From positions 1 to 64,000 of the forward strand of contig JAVZMA010000004.1 in NCBI GenBank assembly GCA_038883475.1: DNA of 64,000 nt. Direction: 5' to 3'. The first letter of the stretch is position 1, and every line of letters begins with the position of its first letter. Positions 18,386 to 26,034 of this stretch are shown piece by piece. Source of the DNA: JAVZLH01 sp038883475 (GTDB taxonomy: Archaea; Thermoproteota; Bathyarchaeia; Bathyarchaeales; Bathycorpusculaceae). The notes below the pieces were generated by a model that worked only from the letters and a program-made list of their open reading frames with translations, was not told the origin of the DNA and did not search any database. Made by a program: the position numbers and the translations under genes.

Positions 18386-19140
18386 TTGGCTGAGAAAAAG
18401 GGAGCCATATGGATTGCAAGAGAACTTTCAAAATGCAGCGGATGCCGAAAATGCGAAATTGCATGCTCGCTCTTCCACGAAAACCGCATTTGGCCAGAAG
18501 CCTCCAGAATAAGGATTTTCATGCTTATTCCCGGAGTTGATTTTCCACATTTCTGCGTTCAATGCGAAGATTACCCATGCGTGNNNNNNNNNNNNNNNNN
18601 NNNNNNNNNNNNNNNNNNNNNNNNNNNNNNNNNNNNNNNNNNNNNNNNNNNNNNNNNNNNNNNNNNNNNNNNNNNNNNNNNGAAATTGCATGCTCGCTCT
18701 TCCACGAAAACCGCATTTGGCCAGAAGCCTCCAGAATAAGGATTTTCATGCTTATTCCCGGAGTTGATTTTCCACATTTCTGCGTTCAATGCGAAGATTA
18801 CCCATGCGTGAATGCATGTCCTGTAAACGCTCTTTCAGTCAGCAGAGAAACTGGAGCAGTTTTAGTTGACGCAGAGGCTTGCACGGCTTGCGGAAACTGC
18901 GTAGAAGCTTGTCCGGGCAAGGTTCCGCACATGCACCCGAATGGAAGGCACATTTTGATTTGTGACTTGTGCGGCGGCGACCCCCAATGTGTAAAGGTTT
19001 GTCAAGAAGGCGGGTGGAATGTTCTAAAGAAAGTTTCAAGGGAAGACCATGCTTACAAGCTTTATTCGCGCACTCCGGAGGAAGTAACGCGGGATTTAGC
19101 CATTAAACTGTTTGGGGATAAGGCGGAGGAATTCTTATGA
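18386..19140 (+). CDS. Four-cluster ferredoxin subunit partnering an AOR enzyme (interrupted by N gap)
   Basis: After collapsing the gap and duplicated flank (18584-18810, 227 nt) this is one 175-residue frame from TTG 18386 (GGAGGT ribosome binding site) to the stop at 19138-19140. It has 16 cysteines in four groups: CSGCRKCEIAC, CVQCEDYPCVNAC, CTACGNCVEAC and CDLCGGDPQCVKVC, enough for four [4Fe-4S] clusters, as in the DmsB/HycB-type electron-transfer subunits. Its stop overlaps the next start by 4 nt, and AOR-family enzymes such as archaeal WOR5 have similar ferredoxin partners. Likely role: moving electrons between the tungsten site and ferredoxin or another carrier. Confidence 0.85.
18455..18810. 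other. 98-nt N gap flanked by identical 129-bp direct repeats (assembly artefact)
   Basis: N occupies 18584-18681. The 129 nt at 18455-18583 recur exactly at 18682-18810. As with the gap near 3.8 kb, the N run plus one copy totals exactly 227 nt and its removal restores one open frame, so it is best read as an unmerged contig overlap. Confidence 0.9.
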
Positions 19141-21005
19141 TTAAGGGGTATGCTGGAAAGTTTCTTGAAGTCAACCTTTCAGATGAAAAAATAAGGGAGA
19201 CAAGGTTTGACGATGAAGTTTTAAGGGATTATGTGGGTGGAAGAGGCTTAGCGGCGAAAATCCTCTGGGACAGGCTGGGCGAAAAATGGGAAAGCGTTGA
19301 CCCACTAAGTCCAGAAAACATCTTGTTGTTTTTGACTGGTCCGCTTACCGGATTTTTCCCTGGTGGAAGAACTTGTGTTTCTGGGAAGTCTCCGCAGAAT
19401 AACGGCGTTATTGGTTCTACTGTTGCTGGCGAGTTTGGTGTTGAGTTAAAGTGTGCTGGTTACGATGGCATCATTGTTTCGGGAAAGGCGGAAAAACATG
19501 TTTACCTTTTCGTCAAGGATTCTGATGTTGAAATTAGGGACGCAAACCATGTTTGGGGCATGGATGCAAAGCAAACGGTTACTTTGTTAACAAAGGAATG
19601 CAGGGAGATTTTGAAGAAGCGTTATCCCCAGAAAGGCGTGTGGAGAGAACCATCCATCCTATACATTGGACCCGCCGGCGAAAACATGGTGCGCACGGCT
19701 GTTGTTGCAGCTAAATGGACGCATGCGGCTGGCTATGGCGGTTACGGGGCGGTTATGGGTTCAAAGGGGCTTAAGGCTGTTGTTGTTAAGGGAACTGGCC
19801 CACTGCCTGATGTTGGCGACATGGAAATGGTTAAGAAGCTAATGCAAGAAGTTTGCGACAACGTTTATGAAAATGAGTTGTGGAGGCGTTGGGGAACTGG
19901 TTCAGGCGGCTATGAATTTGCTGCAAAGACAAGTTCTGAGCCTGTTCGGAATTGGCAGGAGGAGTGGCATGATAAGCGGGAGTTCGGTGTTGACCGGTTT
20001 GAGAATAGGTTTTGGGTGAAGCAGTTTTGGGGAGACTTCGGCTGCCCAACCACATGCCTAAAGCTTGCTGTTGCCAAGTCTGGAAGGTTTAAAGGCGCTA
20101 TAACGGATAATCCAGACTATGAGATGCAAGCTTATTTGGGTCCAAACCTTGGAATTTTCTCTCCAGAAGACAATGTTTTCCTTTCTTCGCTCCTTGACGA
20201 TTTGGGCTTGTGCGGCATACAAACTGGAAACGTGCTTGGCTTTGTAGCTGAGCTTTTCCAAAGAGGGATTTTAAGCGAGAAAGATTTGGACGGCATAAAA
20301 CCCACATGGGGAAACGCCGAAGCCTTCGCCACATTAGCCAAGAAAATCGCTTTCAGAGAAGGTGTCGGCAACATCTTAGCCGAGGGAACATATCGCGCAG
20401 CTTTAAAAATTGGAAAAATGAAAGGCGTTGATGTTATGCCCTATGCAGTTCAATGTAAGGGGATCGGTATAGGTGCTCATGGAATCCGCAGTGAGAAGGA
20501 TTTCGTTGACATTCATGGCTATGCTTGTTCTGTCCAAGGCGGAGACCACACTTCAACAGCGGCTTTATCACTTGATGATTTCAGAAGCGAGTTGCTGATG
20601 ATTTTTCACGATTCTGCTGTTTACTGTTACTTCAACGTTTTCGGACTTTCACGCAAAACCATCTTCGAATTTTATAAAGCTGTAACTGGAGTAGAAATGC
20701 CAATGGAGGAATGGGTTAACACAAAAGCGTTAAAGATACTGCAGTTGCAAAGAGCCATGCTTCTGTTGGGTGGTCCAGACTTGAAATGGAACCCGAAAAC
20801 CCATGATGACAACCCGCCGAGGTTCTATGAGCCGCTTCCCACCGGACCTTTCAAAGGCAAAACAGTTGAAAAAAATGCTGTTATGAACGAGGTTAAGAGG
20901 TATTACGAGGCTGTGGGCTGGGACGAGAATGGCGTACCGAAAACAGAAGCTCTCAAAAAACTAGGGTTAGAAAACGTTGACAAGGTTCTGGAGAAACTAC
21001 GCTGA
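19137..21005 (+). CDS. Tungsten-dependent aldehyde:ferredoxin oxidoreductase family enzyme
   Basis: A 622-residue AOR-family protein; these oxidise aldehydes (or reduce acids) with a tungsto-bispyranopterin cofactor and a [4Fe-4S] cluster. Family features: GYAGKFLEVNLSD start, YVGGRGLAAKIL, GPLTGFFPGGRTCVSGKSP (pterin binding), and KGIGIGAHGIRSE later. The usual cluster motif CxxCxxxC reads D-F-G-C-P-T-T-C here (about 300-305), so the first Cys is Asp; the distal Cys (AVYCYFN, near 500) is present. It overlaps the four-cluster ferredoxin gene by 4 nt, as in WOR5-type pairs. Substrate unknown. Starts at ATG 19137. Confidence 0.9.
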   Translation: MIKGYAGKFLEVNLSDEKIRETRFDDEVLRDYVGGRGLAAKILWDRLGEKWESVDPLSPENILLFLTGPLTGFFPGGRTCVSGKSPQNNGVIGSTVAGEFGVELKCAGYDGIIVSGKAEKHVYLFVKDSDVEIRDANHVWGMDAKQTVTLLTKECREILKKRYPQKGVWREPSILYIGPAGENMVRTAVVAAKWTHAAGYGGYGAVMGSKGLKAVVVKGTGPLPDVGDMEMVKKLMQEVCDNVYENELWRRWGTGSGGYEFAAKTSSEPVRNWQEEWHDKREFGVDRFENRFWVKQFWGDFGCPTTCLKLAVAKSGRFKGAITDNPDYEMQAYLGPNLGIFSPEDNVFLSSLLDDLGLCGIQTGNVLGFVAELFQRGILSEKDLDGIKPTWGNAEAFATLAKKIAFREGVGNILAEGTYRAALKIGKMKGVDVMPYAVQCKGIGIGAHGIRSEKDFVDIHGYACSVQGGDHTSTAALSLDDFRSELLMIFHDSAVYCYFNVFGLSRKTIFEFYKAVTGVEMPMEEWVNTKALKILQLQRAMLLLGGPDLKWNPKTHDDNPPRFYEPLPTGPFKGKTVEKNAVMNEVKRYYEAVGWDENGVPKTEALKKLGLENVDKVLEKLR

Positions 21006-21062
21006 AAACTCCATACTTTTGGATTAAAAAGCAGCCAATACCGATAGACCCCCTCTAGATTT

Positions 21063-21698
21063 TCAAGCTTCAAAATTTTGGGCTGTTACGCGAATAACTC
21101 TTGTAGGAGTGACTATTACCGAAACTTTTTCGTCTTTTTCCTCGAATGGAACAGCCTCAACAACTTGCATGTCATGCACAGTTGTCACTATGGGGATTTC
21201 TCCGAACGTTCTTTTCAAAATGCCGATTTCCGCATCGCCATAACCATGCCCTTTTCCAAGCCTATGCCCATGCAAATCAACAGCCACAGAACCCTCAACA
21301 ATCAAGTCTGGCTTAGGCGTTTCCTCAGCGCTAATTGTTCTGCCAAGTTTAAAGGCTCCCTTAATCGTTGAAGCGAAGCTTTCCTTGCCTTTCACGTCGG
21401 CTGGATTGAGTAGGATAAAGCCTCTTTCAAGCCTTGGGGAAGCCATCACAAGAATTTTTCCATCTTTTAAAGCGTTTTCTCTTACTTTACGCTGGGGCGA
21501 GTCTGGGTTGGCAAATATTACTTTGGCTTTTCTCCACTCTTCTAGTTGGCGCAGTCTTTCGGCGGCGGCTTCCGCTCCAACAAAGTTTGGGATTCTGCCC
21601 TTACATGGCAATGGAAAAGCGGCTATTCCGCGGAGTTGCATCTCGTTCCAGATTTCTTCTCTTAACCGCTGTTTTTTCTGGGCTATACTCATCAGCAT
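21063..21698 (-). CDS. 5-formyltetrahydrofolate cyclo-ligase-like protein
   Basis: A 211-residue protein of the MTHFS family, which cyclises 5-formyl-THF to 5,10-methenyl-THF with ATP. The clearest motif is LGKGHGYGDAE near 150-160, equivalent to the GKGxGYYD folate/ATP loop, where a His and a single Tyr replace the more common residues. The N-terminal KQRLREEIW and FANPDSPQRKVRENAL stretches fit as well. Archaeal members are often atypical and may act on other pterins. It converges with the AOR gene; it starts at 21698 with an alternative ATG two codons in. Confidence 0.75.
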   Translation of the reverse strand: MLMSIAQKKQRLREEIWNEMQLRGIAAFPLPCKGRIPNFVGAEAAAERLRQLEEWRKAKVIFANPDSPQRKVRENALKDGKILVMASPRLERGFILLNPADVKGKESFASTIKGAFKLGRTISAEETPKPDLIVEGSVAVDLHGHRLGKGHGYGDAEIGILKRTFGEIPIVTTVHDMQVVEAVPFEEKDEKVSVIVTPTRVIRVTAQNFEA

Positions 21699-21738
21699 CT
21701 ACAACAGAAAATGAGAGGTGAATTGGTTTTTAACGGTT

Positions 21739-22950
21739 TCAGATTATTCCCAGTTTTTTGCCGCCTTCCTTGAAGGCTTCAGCAGCCTTGTCCAACTGTT
21801 CTGTTGTGTGTTTTGTGCAGACTTGAACGCGGATTCTTGCTTTGTCTCTTGCTACCATGGGATAGAAGATGGGCAGAACAAAGATTCCCTTCGTCCACAG
21901 ATAATCCGCTAAGTCTCTTGCAGCCTTACTTTTGCCACACATAACTGGAATTATGGGCGTTTCCGTGTTGCCAGTGTCAAAACCCGCGTCCTGCAGTGCA
22001 TCCAATAAGTGATTGCGGTTTTCCCAAACTTTCTTCACATGCTGAGGCTCGTTTTCAAGCACATCAATAGCCGCTATGCAAGCCGCAGCCACGCCGGGCG
22101 GAACCGCGCCGCTTAAAAGCCAACTTCTAACCTTGTTATAGGCGAAGTTGCGGAGGTCTTCGCCGCCGGTTATGTGTCCGCCTATGACTCCGAAAGCTTT
22201 TGAAAAAGTTCCCATTTCCACATGTACTTCGTCGCGTCTAAGCTTGTAATGGTTGACTATGCCTCTTCCACCCTCGCCTAAAACGCCTTCGCCATGCGCA
22301 TCATCCACGTAAACGCCTGCGCCGTGTTCCTTGGCGATTTTAGCTATTTCCTTAAGAGGCGCTGTGTCACCGTCCATGCTGAAGACGCCGTCTGTTATTA
22401 TCCAAACGTGATTGTATGGAGGCTCATGTTTTTCCGCCTCATCCATAACCCGCACCAAGTCTTCCACATCCTTATGTTTGAACACGGCTCTGTCAGCACG
22501 GCTAAGCCTAGCGCCGTCAATTATTGAACCGTGGTTTAACTCATCCGAAACTATCAAGTCTCCCTTATCGGCAAGCTGCGGAATAAGCCCCTCATTAACC
22601 ATAAACCCAGTCTGGAAAGTCAGCGAAGCGGGGGCTTTCTTAAACTTGGCTAGGCGACGGTCAAGTTCCTCGTGAAGAATCATGTTGCCAGAAATCGATC
22701 TATCGCTTCCTGCTCCAGCACCGTATTTTCTGGTTGCCTCTATCATGGCGTTGACAACTTTTGGGTGTGTTGCAAGGTTAAGATAGTTATTCGCACAAAG
22801 CATCAAAACCTCTTTACCGTTCACTATGCAGATTGGCTCGCTGGCAGATTCAAGAACCTTAAGCTCCCAGTTCAGGTTTTCACGAACCAAACGCTGATAT
22901 TCCTCACCTAAATATTTGGTTGGATGGCGCTTAACAACCACATTAACCAC
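21739..22950 (-). CDS. kbl: 2-amino-3-ketobutyrate CoA ligase (glycine C-acetyltransferase)
   Basis: A 403-residue PLP enzyme of the alpha-oxoamine synthase group. It cleaves 2-amino-3-ketobutyrate with CoA to glycine and acetyl-CoA. Visible: NNYLNLATHPKV, GAGSGSDRSISGN-like region (written GAGAGSDRSISG), VDDAHGEGVLGEGGRG (PLP Asp and His), and FSKAFGVIGGHI with the Schiff-base Lys. Together with the Tdh gene upstream it makes a threonine degradation route. The assigned start is GTG 22950; the GTG at 22941 has better spacing from GGTGG and may be the true one. The upstream 209 nt contain a structured RNA candidate. Confidence 0.9.
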   Translation of the reverse strand: MVNVVVKRHPTKYLGEEYQRLVRENLNWELKVLESASEPICIVNGKEVLMLCANNYLNLATHPKVVNAMIEATRKYGAGAGSDRSISGNMILHEELDRRLAKFKKAPASLTFQTGFMVNEGLIPQLADKGDLIVSDELNHGSIIDGARLSRADRAVFKHKDVEDLVRVMDEAEKHEPPYNHVWIITDGVFSMDGDTAPLKEIAKIAKEHGAGVYVDDAHGEGVLGEGGRGIVNHYKLRRDEVHVEMGTFSKAFGVIGGHITGGEDLRNFAYNKVRSWLLSGAVPPGVAAACIAAIDVLENEPQHVKKVWENRNHLLDALQDAGFDTGNTETPIIPVMCGKSKAARDLADYLWTKGIFVLPIFYPMVARDKARIRVQVCTKHTTEQLDKAAEAFKEGGKKLGII

Positions 22951-23004
22951 CTTCCCTAAATTTGTTTCAACCTTCTTTTAATGTTTATCCACCCTCACCA
23001 AACA

Positions 23005-23095
23005 CAAAAATGGTAGAGAAGGGAAGGGGAGCTTCAAAACCTCTTAGCTGTGCGACGGGTCGGACAACGTCATAATGCTAGAGGTAAGCTCCCCC
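23005..23095 (-). ncRNA. Candidate structured RNA or kbl 5' leader element
   Basis: The 209-nt gap between tdh and kbl contains a long imperfect hairpin at 23026-23094: GGGGAGCTT/AAGCTCCCC (9 bp), then ACCTCT/AGAGGT (6 bp, with a 4-nt asymmetric bulge), AGC/GCT (3 bp, one bulged base) and an apical GACG/CGTC stem with a 10-nt loop. On the minus strand it would begin with GGGGGAGC about 25 nt after a TATA-like box at 23116-23126, and a T5 run follows at about 23006-23010. It does not show C/D boxes, an H/ACA pocket or the glycine-riboswitch core. Either a separate small RNA or a regulatory leader of kbl. Strand is inferred. Confidence 0.45.
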
Positions 23096-23115
23096 AATTA
23101 AAATTGCATTCGAAA

Positions 23116-23126
23116 TTTGTTTATGA
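23116..23126 (-). promoter_or_regulatory. TATA-like box upstream of the structured RNA/kbl
   Basis: The minus strand reads TTCATAAACAA, centred about 25 nt before the GGGGGAGC that opens the hairpin, the normal archaeal TATA-to-start distance. Confidence 0.35.
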
Positions 23127-23159
23127 ATTTTTTGGTTGGAAACCAAATTTTAAACATGC

Positions 23160-24137
23160 CTAAACGTTGGTTTCAGCAAACTTTTTTGTTAATTTTTCAA
23201 TCATATCCCGCGTCATCGTAGCCAAGTCGTAAACGGGCTTCCAACCCCAATCCCTACGGGCTAAGCTATCATCAATTGACATAGGCCAAGAATCAGCAAT
23301 CTTCTGCCTAAAATCTGGTTTATAATCGCACACAAATTCTGGAATGTGCTTTTTTATTTCAGCCGCTAGTTCCCCAGCGGAAAAACTCATCCCAGCTACA
23401 TTATAGCTTGTGCGGCAAGTAATTTTTGAAGCGTCAGCCTCCATCAAACCTATAGCTGCGTTTATGCAGTCTGGCATGTACATCATCGGCAAAACCGTGT
23501 CTTCCCTAACAAAACATGTATAACGCTTCCGCCTGACAGCTTCATAAAAAATCTCCACAGCATAATCTGTTGTTCCTCCGCCGGGCGGCGTCTCACTACT
23601 AATTACGCCTGGATAACGCACACTCCGCACATCCACACCGAAACGAGTGAAATAATAGTTGCAGAGAAGCTCACCAGTAACCTTTGTAACGCCATACATC
23701 GTTCTAGGAATCATTATGGTGTTTTGCGGAGTTTTTACACGCGGGGCTTCTGGACCGAACACTGCGATGGAGCTGGGCCAAAAAACTTGGGCTAAGCCAT
23801 GTTCCCTTGCGATTTCAAGCACATTGTAGAGGCTGTGCACGTTAACTTTCCAAGCAAGCTGCGGGTTCTCTTCGCCGACAGCGGATAAAACCGCTGCCAA
23901 ATGATAAATTGTGTCTACGTCGTATTGAGTTACAATTTTTTCGACGGCTCCGCGGTCTGTCACGTCAACATACTCGAAAGGCCCAGACTCAAAGAGCTTT
24001 TTGTCTGGCTTTTTCTTGTGACCAACGGCAACAACACTTTCGCCGCCGTATTTTTCTCGCAACGCCATCGTCAACTCTGACCCTATTTGGCCGGTTGCGC
24101 CAGTAACTAGAATCTTCTTTGTTTTTCTCCGCGTCAT
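23160..24137 (-). CDS. L-threonine 3-dehydrogenase, short-chain (epimerase-like) type
   Basis: A 325-residue extended SDR. It has the NAD-binding TGATGQIGSEL loop, DTIYHLAAVLSAVGE, the catalytic Tyr-x3-Lys as MYGVTKVTGELL, and the PGVISSETPPGGGTTDYAVEIFYEAV segment typical of the threonine dehydrogenase subgroup that looks like UDP-glucose epimerase. It oxidises L-threonine to 2-amino-3-ketobutyrate, the substrate of Kbl encoded 209 nt downstream in the same direction, and that pairing supports the call. Start set at ATG 24137 with GAGG about 9 nt upstream; a TTG at 24152 would add five residues. Confidence 0.85.
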   Translation of the reverse strand: MTRRKTKKILVTGATGQIGSELTMALREKYGGESVVAVGHKKKPDKKLFESGPFEYVDVTDRGAVEKIVTQYDVDTIYHLAAVLSAVGEENPQLAWKVNVHSLYNVLEIAREHGLAQVFWPSSIAVFGPEAPRVKTPQNTIMIPRTMYGVTKVTGELLCNYYFTRFGVDVRSVRYPGVISSETPPGGGTTDYAVEIFYEAVRRKRYTCFVREDTVLPMMYMPDCINAAIGLMEADASKITCRTSYNVAGMSFSAGELAAEIKKHIPEFVCDYKPDFRQKIADSWPMSIDDSLARRDWGWKPVYDLATMTRDMIEKLTKKFAETNV

Positions 24138-24219
24138 TCGACAAATCCTCAATTATAAGGGAATGGGATGTTGTAATCTGGCAAATATAAGAATTTTCAG
24201 TCAAGAGGTGGGTGCCGCA

Positions 24220-24834
24220 TCATTTTATTAAGGTTTTTAGTTTGCGGTGCAATTCTTCAATGGGTTGCGGGTGCTCATCAACCTTAACTTCCAAAATCAC
24301 TCTCTTGGAATCTACAATTATCATGGCTGCAGATTTTTCGCCTCTCACGTCTCCTCCAGCCTTGCTTCCAGCCTTCAGCACCTCCACCATTCTTACGGCT
24401 AAACTTCCCCCTGAATTTTCGAACGCTTCAGCCATGCAGTCTATAACGCTTTTTCCTGAAAGCAAATTTCCGACAACAATGTAGTCTTCGCCTACACGTT
24501 CTCCGCGAAGTTCCGGAGTTTCAGCTCCCGTAAACACAGCTTTTCTCTTCTTAAAATCCATTACAGCAACTTGCCTCTTCTCCCTATCTGGGTCTTTAAC
24601 CAGAAGTTTGTTTAAGGCTTGGGTTGGCGAAAAACCCCTAGCTAAAAGTTCCAATCCTTCAGTTCCATAAAAGATTTCTGTGTAAGCTTGGGTGGCTACA
24701 GCGCCGATTCCCGGCATTGCATGAGGAACTCTGTCGCCAACAGCTATTGAACCAGAAGCCACGGCAACACCCATCAGTCTGGAGTTAGGCGATATGGCTA
24801 TGATGGAAAAAGTCCCTTTAAACACGTTCCCCAT
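24220..24834 (-). CDS. DUF1028 Ntn-hydrolase-like protein
   Basis: A 204-residue DUF1028 protein, related in fold to Ntn hydrolases. The N-terminal 'GTFSIIAISPNS' followed by GVAVASGSIAVGDRVPHAMPGIGAVATQAYTE is the family signature; Thr or Ser right after the first strand could act as the nucleophile if the leader is removed. HPQPIEELHRKL near the end is also common. The substrate is unknown. It lies on the minus strand just before tdh-kbl (83 nt away), so a link to amino-acid breakdown is possible. Start ATG 24834. Confidence 0.82.
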   Translation of the reverse strand: MGNVFKGTFSIIAISPNSRLMGVAVASGSIAVGDRVPHAMPGIGAVATQAYTEIFYGTEGLELLARGFSPTQALNKLLVKDPDREKRQVAVMDFKKRKAVFTGAETPELRGERVGEDYIVVGNLLSGKSVIDCMAEAFENSGGSLAVRMVEVLKAGSKAGGDVRGEKSAAMIIVDSKRVILEVKVDEHPQPIEELHRKLKTLIK

Positions 24835-24872
24835 TTGAACTTTAATCTCCGAAGGCGCTTTATCAAAATATG

Positions 24873-24878
24873 TTTATA
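24873..24878 (+). promoter_or_regulatory. TATA-like box for ATP-NAD kinase gene
   Basis: TTTATA sits 26-31 nt before ATG 24904, so transcription may start at the start codon itself; the lack of a ribosome binding site fits a leaderless mRNA. Confidence 0.4.
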
Positions 24879-24903
24879 GCTAGTGCAATAAATCTTGTCA
24901 TTG

Positions 24904-26028
24904 ATGGCGATGAGGCTTGGTTTTATAGTTAACCCAATAGCGGGTATGGGCGGCAAGGTAGGCTTGAAAGGGACAGACGGTGTTCTCGAAGAAGCCTTAG
25001 CCAGAGGAGCCAAGCCGGTAGCGCCTAAAAGGGCTGTAGAGTTTCTGCGGAAACTGAAAGAAAACTTGAATGAAGCTAAAATAGAAGTTTTGACATGCAA
25101 AGGAAAGATGGGTGAAGAAGAAGCAAGGGAAGCAGGTTTTCCAGTTCAAGTTTTGCCAATGAAAATAGGTGAGAAAACAAGCGCCGAGGACACGAAAAAG
25201 GCTGTTAAGCTTTTGGCAACTGCCAAAGTTGATTTGATAGTTTTCGTCGGCGGAGACGGAACAGCCAAAGATATTTATGACGCTATGCAAAGCGTGAATC
25301 CAGTTCCAGTTTTAGGCGTGCCTTCGGGGGTGAAAATGTATAGCGGCATATTCGCAGTAAGCCCAGAAGACGCTGCTGAAGTTGTTCTGGCATTCGCCAA
25401 TAAACAAGCGGAAACAGCCGAGTTTGAAATAATGGATGCTGATGAAAGCGCCATCAGAAGCGATAATTTCGCTGTGAAGCTTTACGGCTTTCTGAAAGGC
25501 CCCTTTGTTCCAATGCGAATTCAAGGAAGCAAACAAGTAAGTCTAGAAACGGCTGATGAAAAGGAAAACCAAACGGCTATAGCGCGCTTTATTATGGAAG
25601 AGATGCGGCCCAAAGCCACCTACATTCTTGGTCCTGGAACTACCGTGAAACGCCTTGCTGAGTTACTAGGCGTGGAAAAAACTGTTCTTGGCGTAGACAT
25701 TTACAGAGAAGGTAAAGTCATGTTGGATGTTGACGAGAGGAGGATTCTGGAAGAGGTTAGAGACTGGCAAAAAACTTGGATAATAGTTTCGCCAATAGGG
25801 CGTCAAGGCATCCTTTTCGGGAGGGGAAACCAGCAGATAAGCCCAGAAATAATTGAGCGTGTAGGAAAAGAGCGGATAATAGTTGCAGCGACAAAAAGCA
25901 AGCTTCAAAGCATAGAAGGAGGCGTTTTAAGGGTTGACACAGGAGACACTGAAGTAGACGAGATGCTAAGAGGCTACATTAAAGTGGTAACAGACTATAG
26001 GGAATGGCGGCTCATGCCAGTGCAATAG
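24904..26028 (+). CDS. ATP-NAD kinase-like protein (COG3199 type)
   Basis: A 374-residue protein of the archaeal ATP-NAD kinase group. N-terminal MRLGFIVNPIAGMGGKVGLKGTDG is the hallmark, followed by the central VDLIVFVGGDGTAKDIYDA (GGDGT, phosphate-binding) and GVPSGVKMYSGIFAVSP. The C-terminal half carries YILGPGTTVKRLAELLG and SPIGRQGILFGRGNQQISPEII. Members phosphorylate NAD to NADP or a related diphosphate compound; true specificity is unproven. Starts are crowded (TTG 24895, ATG 24904, ATG 24910); ATG 24904 fits the upstream TATA-like box. Confidence 0.82.
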   Translation: MAMRLGFIVNPIAGMGGKVGLKGTDGVLEEALARGAKPVAPKRAVEFLRKLKENLNEAKIEVLTCKGKMGEEEAREAGFPVQVLPMKIGEKTSAEDTKKAVKLLATAKVDLIVFVGGDGTAKDIYDAMQSVNPVPVLGVPSGVKMYSGIFAVSPEDAAEVVLAFANKQAETAEFEIMDADESAIRSDNFAVKLYGFLKGPFVPMRIQGSKQVSLETADEKENQTAIARFIMEEMRPKATYILGPGTTVKRLAELLGVEKTVLGVDIYREGKVMLDVDERRILEEVRDWQKTWIIVSPIGRQGILFGRGNQQISPEIIERVGKERIIVAATKSKLQSIEGGVLRVDTGDTEVDEMLRGYIKVVTDYREWRLMPVQ

Positions 26029-26034
26029 CGAATT

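Noticed and set aside
23026..23094. Glycine riboswitch controlling kbl
   Set aside because: The hairpin lacks the conserved core of the glycine riboswitch, and that class is not expected in archaea; only a generic structured element is claimed.
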